This document shows, piece after piece, positions 22,239 through 34,000 of a stretch of DNA of 64,000 nt (positions are counted from its first letter, which is position 1; every line of letters starts with the position of its first letter). The stretch is from positions 43,117,827 to 43,181,826 of the forward strand of contig CM039129.1 in NCBI GenBank assembly GCA_022036555.1. The letters run 5' to 3'. Origin of the DNA: Microstegium vimineum (Eukaryota > Streptophyta > Magnoliopsida > Poales > Poaceae). The notes beneath the pieces were generated by a model that saw only the letters and a list, made by a program, of their open reading frames with translations, was not told where the DNA came from and did not search any database. The translations under genes and the position numbers were made by a program.

Positions 22239-24673
22239 AACCTTTCGATTCAATGTTGAAATAAAACTAACTGAAACATTCTGCAGGTACGAGGATAAAT
22301 ATGTTATAGGCTCTAGAGAAATTGAATTTGCTATCCTTAAGGACCTAATCATCAACAAAGAGGGAGGTATTTCTCACCGGGCTGTCATCTCAATTTTGGG
22401 GGAGCGTGGCATTGGAAAGACTACACTTGCAAAAAAACTGTACAACGACCCAGATATCATAAAACACTTTGAGGTCCATGCATGGGTATGTCTTCCACCA
22501 CATATCAGGTTCAGGGACTACGTTGAGATTATGTACATGCAGGTCAGCTCACAGGTTCCAGAAGCTCCTGAGAAAAATGATAGTATTACATTTGCACCTG
22601 GTAATGAAGAAACCACCGATATGGAATTCAATCTTCGGCAGAACCTTGAGAACAGGAGGTACCTAGTTGTTCTTGATGGTTTAGTCAGCATTAGTGACTG
22701 GAACTCATTATTTGCCGTGCTGCCACATACCAAAGCTAATGGAAGCCGGATCTTACTCACCACACATCTCAATGTGAAGGAAATCAATCATATTGACCCA
22801 CAGATAGCTCCCATTAAGCTTCCTTATCTTGACGAAAAACATGGAGAGGAATTATTTTGTCAACGAGTTTTTGGGACAATAGTACCTCCACAAATTTATA
22901 GGAGCAAGGGTTACTATACAAAAGTTCACAATGTATCAACAGGTCTACCACTGGCAATTACTGTGCTTGCAGGAATATTACGATCAAAGTTGATTCCCAT
23001 GGAGTGGGATGTCTTATTCGAACAACTCGAGTCCAATGGCCATCCAAAACCGGTTAGAAGCATATGGTCTTTGGCTTTTGATGACTTGCCACACTACCTT
23101 AAGTCATGTTTCCTATACTTTGCGTCCGTTTCAGAAAATGTCATTCTTTACCCAGATCGTCTGGTGCGTCTGTGGATTGCTGAAGGTTTTGTTATGCCAA
23201 AGAAGGCAGAAACACTGGAGGATGTTGGGTTTGGCTATCTACGAGAACTGGTCTCAAGCGGGTTAGTCCAGGTCATGGAGAAGGATGCTGGTGGATTCAT
23301 CAAGCTGGTAGCCATCCACAATCTGCTCCATGCTTTTGTGGAATCTGAAGCCCAGGACTCTAGTTTCCTTGAAATCCACCATCATGCTAATGTTGTAAAT
23401 CCAAATGCAGTGCGGCGCCATGCCATACAAAACTATGTGGACGCATATGTCCACATACCTAATGCGTTCCCCAAGCTGCGTTCTCTTCTCTGTGATTTTG
23501 CAGAAGACCAACACAGTAGCTCCTGGTTTGGAGAGCTGCAGCCTCAGTCGTTATGGGGCAATCTTGCAGAGTTGTGCTCAAGAGCCTGTGGCATTTCGGA
23601 GAATGTTGGCTCAAACACATTGCATGGACTCCATTTCTTACAGGGCTCCAGATTCCTTCGAGTTCTTGACCTAAATGGTCTTAAGATGCAAAAGCTACCA
23701 GATGAGATCGGGAGCATAATCCATTTGAGGTATCTTGGCATTAGGGACAGCAACTTGGAGGAACTTTCCTCATCCATCTATAAGCTTGACAATCTCCAGA
23801 CGTTGGACGTAAGGAAAACAAATGTGGGGAAAACTGTCGATGAGTTTTGGGACATTGAAGCACTACGGCATGTGCTTGCTGAGAAAATGCTTTTGCCCAA
23901 TTGTTCAGTTCCCTTGAATAATTTGATGACACTCAACGGTGTGGTGCCTTGTGGTTCGTGGGATAGAATGAACTGCCCCTTGAACAATATGATTTATCTC
24001 CGATCATTGTCTATATCTGGCATTTCAGCAGCTCATACTACTGCACTTTCAGCAGCTCTGAGGAAAATGGAATTCCTTTTGTACCTGAACTTGTCAGGTG
24101 AATTTCTCCCATCTAGCATGTTCACCACCTCAAGCATGCGCCGTCTCCAGACCCTCATCTTGCATGGTAAGCTACAAGGGATTAATGATCTGCCGAGTGA
24201 CCGCTACATCCTGCCAAACCTTACCATGCTCTATTTGCATAAATCTGAAGTGTCACAGCAGTTTGTGCACAAGCTTGGTACGCTGCCATGCCTTGTTGAG
24301 ATGGAGCTGTCAGCTGTTTCATACAGTGACAGTGAGAAGAAATTGTTCTTGTACGGGTTCCCGAGCCTAGCAAGTCTGAAGCTTAAGAACGTGTCTACGT
24401 TACAGGTGCTAGTGATAGGCAAAGGGGCCATGCCGATGCTTTCCGTCATAGCCATGTATGATTGCGACAGCTTGAAGAACTTTAAGAACTTGAGTGGCTT
24501 GGAACACCTCCAAGAAGTGGCAAATCTACAATATGCCCGAGATTGTTGATAGCATAAAGCTTGAGGACAAGAAGCTTTTCAGCAAGATCAAAGGCCTGAC
24601 TACCCCCACGATGATAACAGACCGAGGCTTTCCTGGTTATTTTGTAAGGATGTTGGATCCACCACAAACATGA

Positions 24674-25430
24674 ACTACGTGTCGCAGTGGCTTGTGAATG
24701 ACGTTCCGGTGACATGGAGGCTTATTATCATGGCCATGGTGAAGGGAAAGCAACAGACGAAGTACACTATGCATGGCCCTGGTCCATGTTCCAGTAAGTC
24801 ATCCTTGGAGTTCTTAGCATGTCTGTCAACATATAATATATCAGTGCAACAGAAGCATTTGCCTCTCATGCTGTTTGCTCTGGACGTGGAGGGATATGAT
24901 GGCGCACATCATCAAGAGCATGGCGCGTGAAAGAGTCAGCCTATAAACTTCACCGTCTGTTATTAAATAATGGAGTAAGTCAAGAAATCAGAAAAAATAT
25001 TACAGAGATGTTGCCCGTACTTTTCAATACAGATGTACACACATATACAGATGTTCTGAAAGTGATTCATGTAAGTAGAAGTTTATATACTGTAGTTTTT
25101 AAGATTTGATCGATCAAATCATGTCCTATACGACATGCTTTTGATGAGGAGGTCATTTGTTTTTGTTAATAATAAATCTTATAACCGGTGGGGAGTCTGA
25201 AAAATTATTAATGTCTGCCTCTAGTCTAGTAAATTATTAATATACCACGTTTTGATTGATGATGACAAACGAAACGTTTGAGTTTATTTTCTTGTAGTAT
25301 CCACCTCAAACAAACAAGCTGAATCAAGGTTAGGCCGCCCCAAGATTTGAGCACAGAAGGCCTCCACGCTGCATGCCAACAATGCGGCCTTGTGTCAACG
25401 TGGCCAAATCCGTCCATGCATGCACTTGTT
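24674..25430. other. NLR 3' flank, no gene seen
   Basis: This is probably former 3' UTR of the NLR followed by spacer shared with the 3' flank of the F-box pseudogene. The 86-codon frame at 24670-24930 has no domain. Confidence 0.45.
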
Positions 25431-26436
25431 TCAGGATCGTATGCTCTCAACGCAGACGTCCTGTCCACCCACACCAGTATCTATCTTCCCGTCGTCCAGA
25501 ATCGCCAGCGGGTAATGGTACTGGTACTGCAGCTGCAGGGACGACGACGACGAGAAGAAGAGCTCATCATCCTCCCCGAACGGCGTGCGCCGCAACGTGT
25601 ACTGTATGCTCCAGCGCCGCGCCGCCGTGCCGTCGTCGTCGTCCTCCATGTCTTCCAGAAACCAGAGCTCCGTCGAGCAGTCCTCGACGTTGCAGTACAC
25701 CGTCACCAAGCTCTCGCCCAACCTGGCCAGCTGAAAGCGTCTCCTACGAAGAAGAACGGCCATGGGCTCCTCGTCGGTGCTTCTTCCTCGGCTGCTGCTC
25801 AGTGGCCCTTGTAGCGTCGCCGGCTTCCACTCCTCCGTCGCCAGGTCGAACACCGCTATGCTATCTGGGGAAATGACGACGCCGGGTTCATCTTGCCGGC
25901 CCGGACGCACCAGGAAGTAGGCGAGCCCGGCGACAACCGCCATGTTCCCGAAGCCGCCGGACGAGGGCTCGATGCTGAGACAACTGACTGGAGGTTGTGC
26001 TCGCCGTCTCCACTTTAAGGTACCGCCGCCGCCGTCGCCGGCCAGTGTCACGACGTCGCACGTGACGCGAGAATGATCCACATGGATCCGGACTACCTTG
26101 TACTCTCCGGTGGACGGGACGTGGCCGATGAAGCACTGAGGCTTCGTCGTGTTCATCTGGTGGTGCTCGTCCGAGTCCACGTCCGCGACGACGGCGCCGG
26201 TGACCATGTCGACCACGCAGGCTAGCCCGCAGCCGTGTGAGGCGCAGAGCAGGTCGCCGTGTGCGGCCCAGGACGTGGCGGTTCGCCGGAAGCCAGATAC
26301 GTCTCCGCTTGATGACGTTGTCGTGCAGGTCCACCGCACGGACCTCGTCGTGGTTGCCCACGTGGTGACTCACGACGATGACGTGCGGGTGGCGCGAGCC
26401 GTGCTCCGCGGCGAAGAGCGGCTCGGACGTCAGCGA
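25431..26436 (-). pseudogene. F-box-associated (FBA-type) protein, truncated and frameshifted
   Basis: The main frame (302 codons from 26339) has the beta-propeller-like pattern of plant F-box-associated domains: TATSWAAHGDLLCASHG, PSTGEYKVVRIH, NMAVVAGLAYFLV, SIAVFDLATEEWKPA, ELWFLEDM. Upstream, in another frame, WRSLTSEPLFAAEHGSRHPH matches the end of an F-box and its linker and runs to VRAVDLHDNVIK, where a frameshift (about 26300-26318) leads into the main frame. A stop just before WRSLTS and the missing N-terminal F-box show that the gene has lost its SKP1-binding part. Intact relatives recruit substrates to SCF ubiquitin ligases. The remaining frame could still be transcribed, so 'pseudogene' is a judgement. 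Confidence 0.7.
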
Positions 26437-27385
26437 CCGCCATCAGGTGCATCTTGGTCTATTTGAGTTCCTATAAAAATCCATGGTTTGATCGAAGCCG
26501 CAGGTTCGATTCCAATTAGAGCATCTCCGAAAGTTTCCAAAATTAATTTCCAAAAAATCGTTGAATTTTCCATAGCCGGACTTATTATAAGCCAATGACG
26601 CTAAAAATAATCATAAATGATTTCTTCAAGTCCGGCTTATAAATCCATAGCAGATTCTAGCAATGCACATGATCACTCTGCAAAAAATTTTAAACCTGTG
26701 GAAAACATTTCAGCGACTCTAACCTATAGAGAAACAATTCTGTTTTGATCGATGATGATAAACAAAACGTCTGAAAGTATAGTGTGTACTATCACGATTG
26801 TAATTTCTACTGTAATAATAACTAACGTGCTCCCCGATGGATCGGCATTCGATATGCTGCTACTAGGCGCAAAAGTTGCAGCAGCAGCACGTTATTATTG
26901 GTCTGAGACAGACACCGGGTGGCCCTAAATTAAAGCTCAGGTACAGCAGTCAGCAGTTCCTGTCTTCCTCGTCAGGCTTTTTTGCTTTGCCTGTTACCAC
27001 CACTGCCCTTCTCCGTCTTAGAAAAAACATATCATCATTATGTAATGTATATACTGTAGTATATGTATATTGCTATCACATTATAGTTATTTATTTAACG
27101 CAATAATTTCGCGACGACCGATGTGTCGTCGCGTAGTTATGCGCACACATATAAAAAACACATGCTGCAGCTGCGTACAGATACAGGACGTGTGAAACCA
27201 AGAACGTCCTGCTCTGCTGCTATCTTGGCTTCATTCTTCCTTGCTTTCTTGGAGCATTTTGTGGAGTGGAGCTTGGAGCCTGGAGCCGCACCCAATCCTT
27301 CATTCAACAACTATTTTATTTGTCTCCCAGCTCCGCTGCAGACATGGCCAAGGTATCCTGCTACCTGCTGCTTCTCTGATACTCA
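26437..27385. other. Spacer with a MITE-like segment, no gene seen
   Basis: About 26519-26740 begins GAGCATCTCCGAAAGTTTCC, like a common class of grass MITEs, and contains AGCCGGACTTATTATAAGCC with its reverse complement nearby. The rest is AT-rich without recognisable coding capacity. Confidence 0.4.
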
Positions 27386-27625
27386 GGCCCGTTTAGTTCC
27401 ATCCAAAAACTAAAAATTTTTGCGCAGTATCTGTCACATCAAATCTTGCGACACATGCATGGAGTACTAAATGTAGACGAAAAAAAACTAATTGCACAGT
27501 TAGGTGAGAAATCGCGAGACAAAACTTTCGAACCTAATTAGTCTATAATTAGACACTAATTACCAAATAAAAACGAAAGTGTTACAGTACCCCAAACCCA
27601 AAAATTTTTGGATCTAAACACGCCC
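27386..27625. mobile_element. MITE with GGCCCGTTTAGTTCC-type ends
   Basis: It starts GGCCCGTTTAGTTCCATCCA and ends TTTTTGGATCTAAACACGCCC, inverted repeats of a very common grass MITE. It is flanked by TCA at 27383-27385 and 27626-27628. It is 240 bp, non-coding, and lies downstream of the receptor kinase gene. A diverged relative is at 33744-34000. Confidence 0.7.
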
Positions 27626-27628
27626 TCA

Positions 27629-28149
27629 TTTGTCATTTCCATTGCTTCAGCAATAGAGTAGTATGTCAAAGGCCTGCCATGATTAGGACACTGGATTTTT
27701 CTCCTCAACTCTGTGTTTGTTTTTTTTGCGACACATGTGAATATGTGATGATACTCCAAACAGGCCACAAATTTGCATCGCAACCACAACCAGTTTAGAA
27801 TTACCGGCAAAAAGATAAAGGCGCCACAAAATAAAACTGAGGAAAATAAAAGGCCAAAGAGAACAAAAAGGAGACAAGATCTATGTACAACACAACGACA
27901 ACATGCCGATTTTAGGTTGTTGGTTCTGTGCCAAGAACCACTTTGACTTTGCTTGAGCTGAGGCTGCTGAGCACACACACAAAAAGATGAGAATCTGCAC
28001 TTGTCCAGCCAGCCACACAAACCACCTACACTACAAGGTTCATCATCACCATTGTATCTACAAAACTTTTGCTTCCTACTCAACAACAGTCTCATCATCC
28101 ATCAAGCACGCGCTTGAGCAGCAGCTACTAAACTAGCATCTTCCTCAGC
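27629..28149 (-). other. 3' flank and probable 3' UTR of the receptor kinase
   Basis: AT-rich sequence after the stop codon at 28150-28152, with several AATAAA-like blocks on the minus strand. A 180-codon open frame here has no domain and is taken as chance. Confidence 0.45.
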
Positions 28150-31100
28150 TCAGAGCTCCAGGTGCTGCTCGTAGCACAGCTCGCTGATGCAGGGGGACAG
28201 GATCTCCTCCTCCAGCATCTTCATCACAGCGCTCATCGATGGCCGCTGCCCCGGGTCTGCGTCGGTGCACATCGCCGCGATGTCCAGGATGGCTTCCACG
28301 GCTTCCACCTCGACGTCACCGCACCGTTCATCGACGATATCCTCCAGTCGGTGCTCCCCAGTTAAGGTGTTCAGCTGCAGATGCGGTAGGTAATGGGTTT
28401 TGAGAATTTCACATGACTCTTTACTCAGTCATTACTACTTTTTATAAGGTACTAGAAAAGGTACAGAAAAAAAAAGAACACTGCTACTAGTTACCCAGCC
28501 AACAATGTTCAGTCCCTTCTTGATGAAGCATGAGTCGGTTGGCCTCTTTCCGGTCACCAGCTCCAGCAAAAGCACTCCAAAGCTATACACGTCTGATTTC
28601 TCAGTAGCATGCCCATTTTGCAAGTACTCTGCCACCAAAGGTCAAAGTAACCAACCAGTTTTAGTTTCATCAACTGGAGCTGCTCAACGTTGTATATGTC
28701 TTGAAATACATGTCTGCAAATTACAATTTCCTACTAAACATTTTTACTGTTCTTGTTTAACTTCTTGCTGTTGGGTAGTTGTGTCCTACAAGACACATTT
28801 TCAGTCTTATGTTCATCTGTAAGTTCTTAAATGTGTGATTCCATCTGTATAACTACTAGATGATTTACACACTGTACAAATAACATGATATCATCCAACT
28901 GGCAAGAGATGTATTTACCTGGTGCTAGGTATCCAAAGGTGCCCGCCACCACAGTGGTTACATGGGCGGCGTTGTCTACAAGCAGCCTTGCAAGGCCAAA
29001 ATCAGAGACACGAGGCTCCAAGCTTCTATCCAGCAGGATATTACTGGCTTTGATGTCCCTATGCACAATCCCAGGCGAGCAATCATGGTGCAGATATGCC
29101 AGACCTCGAGCCGAGCCTAGGGCGATTTTCATACGGGCGTTCCAGTTCAATGGCTGGTCCTCTTGTTCATCTCCTGCAGTAGACAACACATCATGTAAAC
29201 ATCAGGTAAGAAGGCATTACACTGGTGTAAAAAATTGTGATCATGATCATGCCAAGAGATGCAAGAATGGAGACATATCCTTACCATGAAGGTAGCAATC
29301 CAAGCTGCCCAGTTCAACAAAATCATATATGAGTAGCTTCGCTGTGGAGAGCCGGCAGTAGCCTCGCAAATTGACAAGATTTATGTGCCTGATGCTGCCC
29401 AGAATCTCGAGCTCCTTCTCGAAGGTCCTGTCACGACTTTCGCGGCTGAGGTCAATCCTCTTGACAGCAAATGATGTGCCATCATCCATTACCATCTTGT
29501 ACACCGTGCCAAACCCCCCACAGCCAACCACATCCTCTTCATCATCAAGCAGCTCCAGCCTTCTAATAATCTCACTTGACGAATATGGAAGGTTCCACTG
29601 GTATGTCACAAGCTTTGCACCTAAATGATAACAGCATATGAAGAAAATAGTGGTTACTGGTTAACGGTTATGATTGGCATTGTGGAAACAGTAGGAAATG
29701 ATGTCCATTCATTACCGTCAGGCACAGTTTGCTTGTCCATCTTTTCATAGTTTCCACCAATGCTCTTTTTCCTGGACAGCAAGCAAACCCATAGGAATCC
29801 AAGCACAGCTATCAAGGCAAGAGCCAAGGTTGACATTGAGCCAATCACGATGCCGTTCAGAAAGTGCGATGTCTTGTTATTATTGATTGGAGAAACACCT
29901 ATTTGAACCAGAAACAAATAACTCCACCAGTCAGTCACACACATTGCACACGTCCACCAAAATCTTGAAAAAACAGTTCAACACTCAATATAATAGAAAC
30001 GTAAGACTTGCCAGCTGAAGAGAGTGGATCAGAGTGCGGCAGCACAGCAGGAAAGCCAAGGGTTCCACGGCAAGCTTTCTGGATGGACAGGCCACAAAGC
30101 TCCAGATTTCCAACAAACCTGCATCACGTGAAAAACAAATGCACAACAACAATTAGCCTGTTCGCTTGGGCTTTTCAGCCGGCTTAAATTCAGGCAGAAC
30201 AGTGTTTTTCTCTCACAAGAAATCAGCCAGTAGTGCATAATCCTGCATCATAAGGAACATGCAGGTAAAGAAGCGACAAAAGGAGCTTACGAGCTGCTTT
30301 TGAAGGTTCCGAGGACACCAACATTTGGGATCTCTCCGGAGAAGAAATTAGTAGACAGGTTCCTAGGAGAAGCATGGTGTCCTCTCATCAGTTTTTACTT
30401 TTACATCATCAGCAATTCAGCATTGTGTGTTTGTAACAAGGGAGGATGACAATGGCACACGAAAAACTTACAGAAAGCGTAGGTGAGTGAGGCTTCCAAT
30501 GGAGGCCGGTATTGTGCCCCTCAACAGATTGCTTGACAGGTCCCTGAAATTCGAACCCATTTTTTAGATAAACACAAGGATAACACTGTAAAATCAGAAG
30601 CAGGCAAGGCAATGAGCAATGGTAATGTGATGAACCATACAAGATTGTGAGGTGCACGAGCTCGCCGATCTCTGATGGGATGCCTCCTTGCAGGTAGTTG
30701 GCTCTCAGGTAACTGAACATACACACACAGTTCAAAATATAAAAAAGAAGCACACATTTGAACACTCTGACGAGTTATTAGCTGAACAAATCGACGACAG
30801 TGGACTAGTAGTCAAATACTAGTACCGAGTACTAGTAAATAAATCACACTACTAGTACGTATCATACATTGCCCTGAGCTCGGTGCAGTTCTTGATCTCT
30901 GCAGGGATTGGGCCGTGCAAGCTGTTCTGGTGCAGAGCTCTGAAAAGGGAAAAAGGCCCATCCGTCAACAGGCAGCAGCGAGGCAGCACACAAAAAGAAA
31001 AAGACAATGCAGTTGGTAGTATCACAGATATGTCTGCCTTTTTATTCAGAGAAATACTTCAATACTAGTAAATCTCCTTAACAGAAACAGTGAAGAAAAA

Positions 31101-31403
31101 ACATTTTGGTCGTAGAAATCGTTCAGACAAGGCTTACAGTCTCTGCAGCTTGTCGAGCCTCCCGATGCTGGGCGAAATGATGCCCCCGAGCTGCATGTAT
31201 GGGAGGTTTCTGCACAGAGAAGAGCACGCAGCGCACGCGCATGGTGCATTATTGTTATTGTTACAGTATTCATCAGTGGGGCAAAGAAAAGCAAAGCAAA
31301 GCAGGGGACAGGGAAGGAAGGAATCCAAGAAGAAGGCGTCGGTAGCCGAGCCATGAGCACACATTTGGGGGGACATCTGATTCAAACAACCGAGGCAAGG
31401 AAA

Positions 31404-31454
<51 letters not shown>

Positions 31455-31977
31455 CAAAATATGAAATGGGAAAATGTTAAGAGGATATGGGAGAGAGGGA
31501 AAGAATCAGCAGCAGAAGAAGCTAGAAATGGGAAGAAGAACAATAAGCAGATGAGATGAGGCGAGGAGGAGGAAGGAACGCACATGGATTGGACCCTGAG
31601 GTCAGGGACGGAGCAGGAGATGCCCTCCCAGCCGCAGGGGTTGGGGTCACTGGACCGCCAGCTGGTGAGCCGCTGCACGGTGGCGTTGAAGGCTAGCTTC
31701 AGCTCCAGCAACGCCTCGCCTGGAACCACGCAAGCAAGCAAACAAGAAACAGTGAGTCAGCACTCAGCAATAGCATCGCCGGGGCTGGCCGGCTGAAGGA
31801 AATGCAGTAAGCAGATGTACCGTCCGGGGTGAGAGCCATGGCGGCGGGCGTTGAGAAGCATAAGAGAGCGAAGGCCATGGCGACGAGGGCGGTGCGCAAG
31901 CCCCACGGTGCCGGTGCCCTCTGGTAGAGGGTGCTTCTCCCCTTCCTTTTCCTCCTCCTCGCCTCATTCTTGTCCAT
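28150..31977 (-). CDS. LRR receptor-like serine/threonine kinase, 13 exons
   Basis: Exons are 31977-31821, 31720-31584, 31209-31138, 30939-30868, 30712-30641, 30543-30472, 30362-30291, 30118-30012, 29897-29716, 29620-29285, 29173-28919, 28628-28495 and 28374-28150. The spliced CDS is 1893 nt (630 aa) with no internal stop. The protein has a signal peptide ending near PAAMA, an LRR N-cap (NPCGWEGISC), and five LRR units each on one 72-bp exon. A transmembrane helix lies at about 268-292, then a kinase with GCGGFG, FAVK, IVHRDIK, SDFGLA and APEYL, so it should be catalytically competent. It would act at the plasma membrane. The layout matches the FEI/At5g62710-type group (recalled, not searched), which acts in cell-wall or anther/seedling growth signalling. 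Intron 8 is GC-AG; intron 7 holds a MITE; intron 2 holds a GA microsatellite. Confidence 0.93.
30008..30014 (-). other. GC-type splice donor of receptor kinase intron 8
   Basis: On the minus strand the exon ends CAGCTG at 30012 and the intron starts GCAAGT (30011 down). Joined to acceptor AAATAG/GTGTTTC at 29897 it gives SSA-G-VSPINN in frame. The only nearby GT (AAGTCTTACG) would shift the frame. Confidence 0.8.
30158..30263. mobile_element. Short MITE in intron 7 of the receptor kinase
   Basis: It contains GCCTGTTCGCTTGGGCTTTT and CAGTGTTTTTCTCTCACAAG, the core shared with the MITE at 5632-5755, and ends near GGAACATGCAGG. It lies wholly within the intron between exons 30362-30291 and 30118-30012 and does not touch splice sites. 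Confidence 0.6.
31407..31450. repeat. (AG)22 microsatellite in intron 2 of the receptor kinase
   Basis: A perfect AG run of 44 bp in the intron between exons 31720-31584 and 31209-31138. Such runs vary in length and would make a usable marker. Confidence 0.95.
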
Positions 31978-32130
31978 GGCGGAGGCGGCTTCTCTCTCTC
32001 TCTCTCTCCTTGTCCTTGGGTCTTGCCTCTTGGGAGGGGAGGATTTGAAGGAGGGAGGAGAGTGGAGTGTGCGAGAGAGGGAAGAAAGGACTGACGAGCT
32101 GAGTGTAGTGAGTGCCTTTAATTAAGTCTG
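31978..32130 (-). promoter_or_regulatory. 5' leader / proximal promoter of the receptor kinase
   Basis: A GA/CT-rich leader (TCTCTCTCTC on the plus strand at 31991-32007) precedes the ATG at 31977, a common feature of plant 5' UTRs. A TTAATTAAAG at about 32118-32127 could serve as a weak TATA element. The transcription start is not determined. Confidence 0.4.
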
Positions 32131-33743
32131 AAGCTCTGACGGAGAAAAAAGGCTGACCCGGATGGACATGCTACCCGTGAGTTGGCCCACTGGCGAGTGG
32201 GTCCACGTACTGTCCGTCTGCTTGGGCCCAGATGTCAGTGAGAAGCGCTGCGTGGGCACGGGCACGACGAACAGACAATGAGCTAGTACTGTATGCTTTT
32301 GTTTGCATTGTATGTTTTTCTCCCTCCCCAAGAATAGAGAAGGCGTTGTTGTAGCCTTGTGGCAAGATTTGAGTGTTTTTTTAAAGCTTTTATGCTACAT
32401 ACTATAAAGACTTTTTTCTTTTTTGAGAAAAGAATGTGTCAAAGCCTGTTACTATCCAATAAAATAAACTAGTGTCGTTACTACTATAATAAATCTTATT
32501 AGTTGTTTATATTTGTTTTAGTAAGTATCAGATCTCTTATGGCGTGCAACAGTTTCTTAGGCGTGTATTTATTTCACTCATGTAATTATGCCAAACTTTC
32601 TTAGCACTCTTTCACACACGTTATAGACTCATTTTGAAAACTTGCTACAAGTTTGGTTTCGTTTTTTTTTCTCTCGCCACACTTTCTCTAGCTAACATAG
32701 TCTACCGAAAGTTCGGTGTGACAAGTTTAAGCTTCAACAAAACAAGTCCTAAGTCATATGTAGTTTGTACAGGGAAATTGTATTCGATAAGTGTTTGTTT
32801 ATTTACATTTTGTTATATATATTCACCTTCATGTTCTAATTGAGACCTCATGCTAATTCTAGTAGAGGCTTGCATGACGGATAAGAAGAAAACATTTCAT
32901 TAATTATGTGTATGCATGAGCTTGTGAAAACCTGCATTATCCAAAAAGATTAAATCTAGCGTACTGCTACTATATAATGCATCTCAGAGGACCTGTTTTG
33001 AACACACTGTATAATCCGGTGTGAGTAAAATGTAGTGCATAAGTCTGAATACAAGCTAATACGAACAACTAATCGGACTTATATATGTTGAGTTTGTTAC
33101 GGTGAAATTAAAAGAACGAAATCAAACATTCCAATGCGTGCTCCCGTTTGAATGTAGTACGTACTCGTAGAGGAGTGACTGCTCTACTCATCATCGGATC
33201 GGATTGAGTAATGAATGAGTTCCTGGCCTGGGCTCACCACTCAGATGAGATGAGATGAGATGAGAGACAGGTGCCGGATTGGCCTCGTACGGACCGGACA
33301 GGGGAGTGACAGTCCACCAAACCAAACTAGCCGTTGAAGATGAGCACAACTCTGTGTGTGAGCGATCGAGGCTACCTACGTACTACCTTAGTTTATTTAT
33401 TTATTGGTTCAACAAACGGTTTATGGGTTGAGGAAAACATATTTTCGTTGTATCAGTATATGTATATAAATATTTTGTCAAAAAATATATCAATATAATG
33501 TTTATTTATACAAGGACCTTGGTGGAAAATTTGCTGATAAAAATGTTCAAACGCGTCGCTTAGAACATAAGATAAAATACATGGCAGCGGTCCATTCTTC
33601 TTCTTCTTCAAGTGATTCTTGCCACGGCTAGCTTCAACTATTTATTAGTCGTCTGGGAGCAAGATTGGACGATTGCTGGTTGGTTTGGAACACTAGAAAA
33701 ACATTGAATTACAGAATCGATCGATGAGCTAGTCAGGCTCTGA
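32131..33743. other. Intergenic, no gene seen
   Basis: AT-rich region upstream of the receptor kinase with only short frames lacking domains. It contains a small GATGAGATGAGATGAGA run near 33243. Confidence 0.5.
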
Positions 33744-34000
33744 TTAAATCCCACCCAAAAAATTTACGGCATGTTACATCAATGTTTGGACATATGCATG
33801 GAGCATTAATTGTAGTTAAAAAATAACTAATTATACAGTTTGGGACGAATCTTTTAAATCTAATTAGTGCATAATCAAACACTAATTACTACAGTAACAC
33901 TGTACTAATGATAGATTAATTAGACTGAATGAATTCGTCTCGTGGTTTACATACAGATTCTATAATTTGTTTTTTAATAATATCTGAATACCTCAACTCC
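33744..34000. mobile_element. Diverged MITE related to the 27386 element
   Basis: It shares the order of blocks CATGCATGGAG, TAACTAATTA, ACAGTTTGGGACGAATCTTT, CTAATTAGTGCATAATCA and ACACTAATTAC with the element at 27386-27625. The ends are eroded, so the limits are approximate. Confidence 0.45.

Larger units (their letters stand above)
15074..24673 (+). pseudogene. CC-NB-ARC-LRR (NLR) resistance gene, disrupted
   Basis: Visible parts are exon 15074-15091 + 19028-19155, split by a solo LTR, and exon 22287-24549. Joining at donor 19155/GTACAC and acceptor CTGCAG/22287 gives DPEW-YEDKYVIGS in frame. The first exon carries a coiled-coil end (NQISKINERIDELNQNKE). The second holds the NB-ARC: P-loop GERGIGKTT, kinase-2 LVVLDG, RNBS-B GSRILLTT, GLPL, RNBS-D CFLYFA, and an MHD-like AIHNLL, followed by LRRs. 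The family detects pathogen effectors in the cytoplasm. Oddities: the second kinase-2 Asp is Gly, MHD reads IHN, the 5' coiled-coil exons are not found, and a 1-bp frameshift near 24533 cuts off about 46 C-terminal residues that stay open to the TGA at 24671-24673. The ATG at 22231 is intronic and is not the natural start. Confidence 0.8.

Noticed and set aside
22231..22286. ATG at 22231 as the start of a 772-aa NLR protein
   Set aside because: The first 19 codons come from intron DNA that includes a recent 105-bp duplication. An in-frame splice from 19155 to 22287 explains the gene better, and a coiled-coil region would otherwise be missing.
27556..28098. 180-codon frame downstream of the receptor kinase
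   Set aside because: It overlaps a MITE end and the probable 3' UTR, and shows no domain; it looks like a chance frame.
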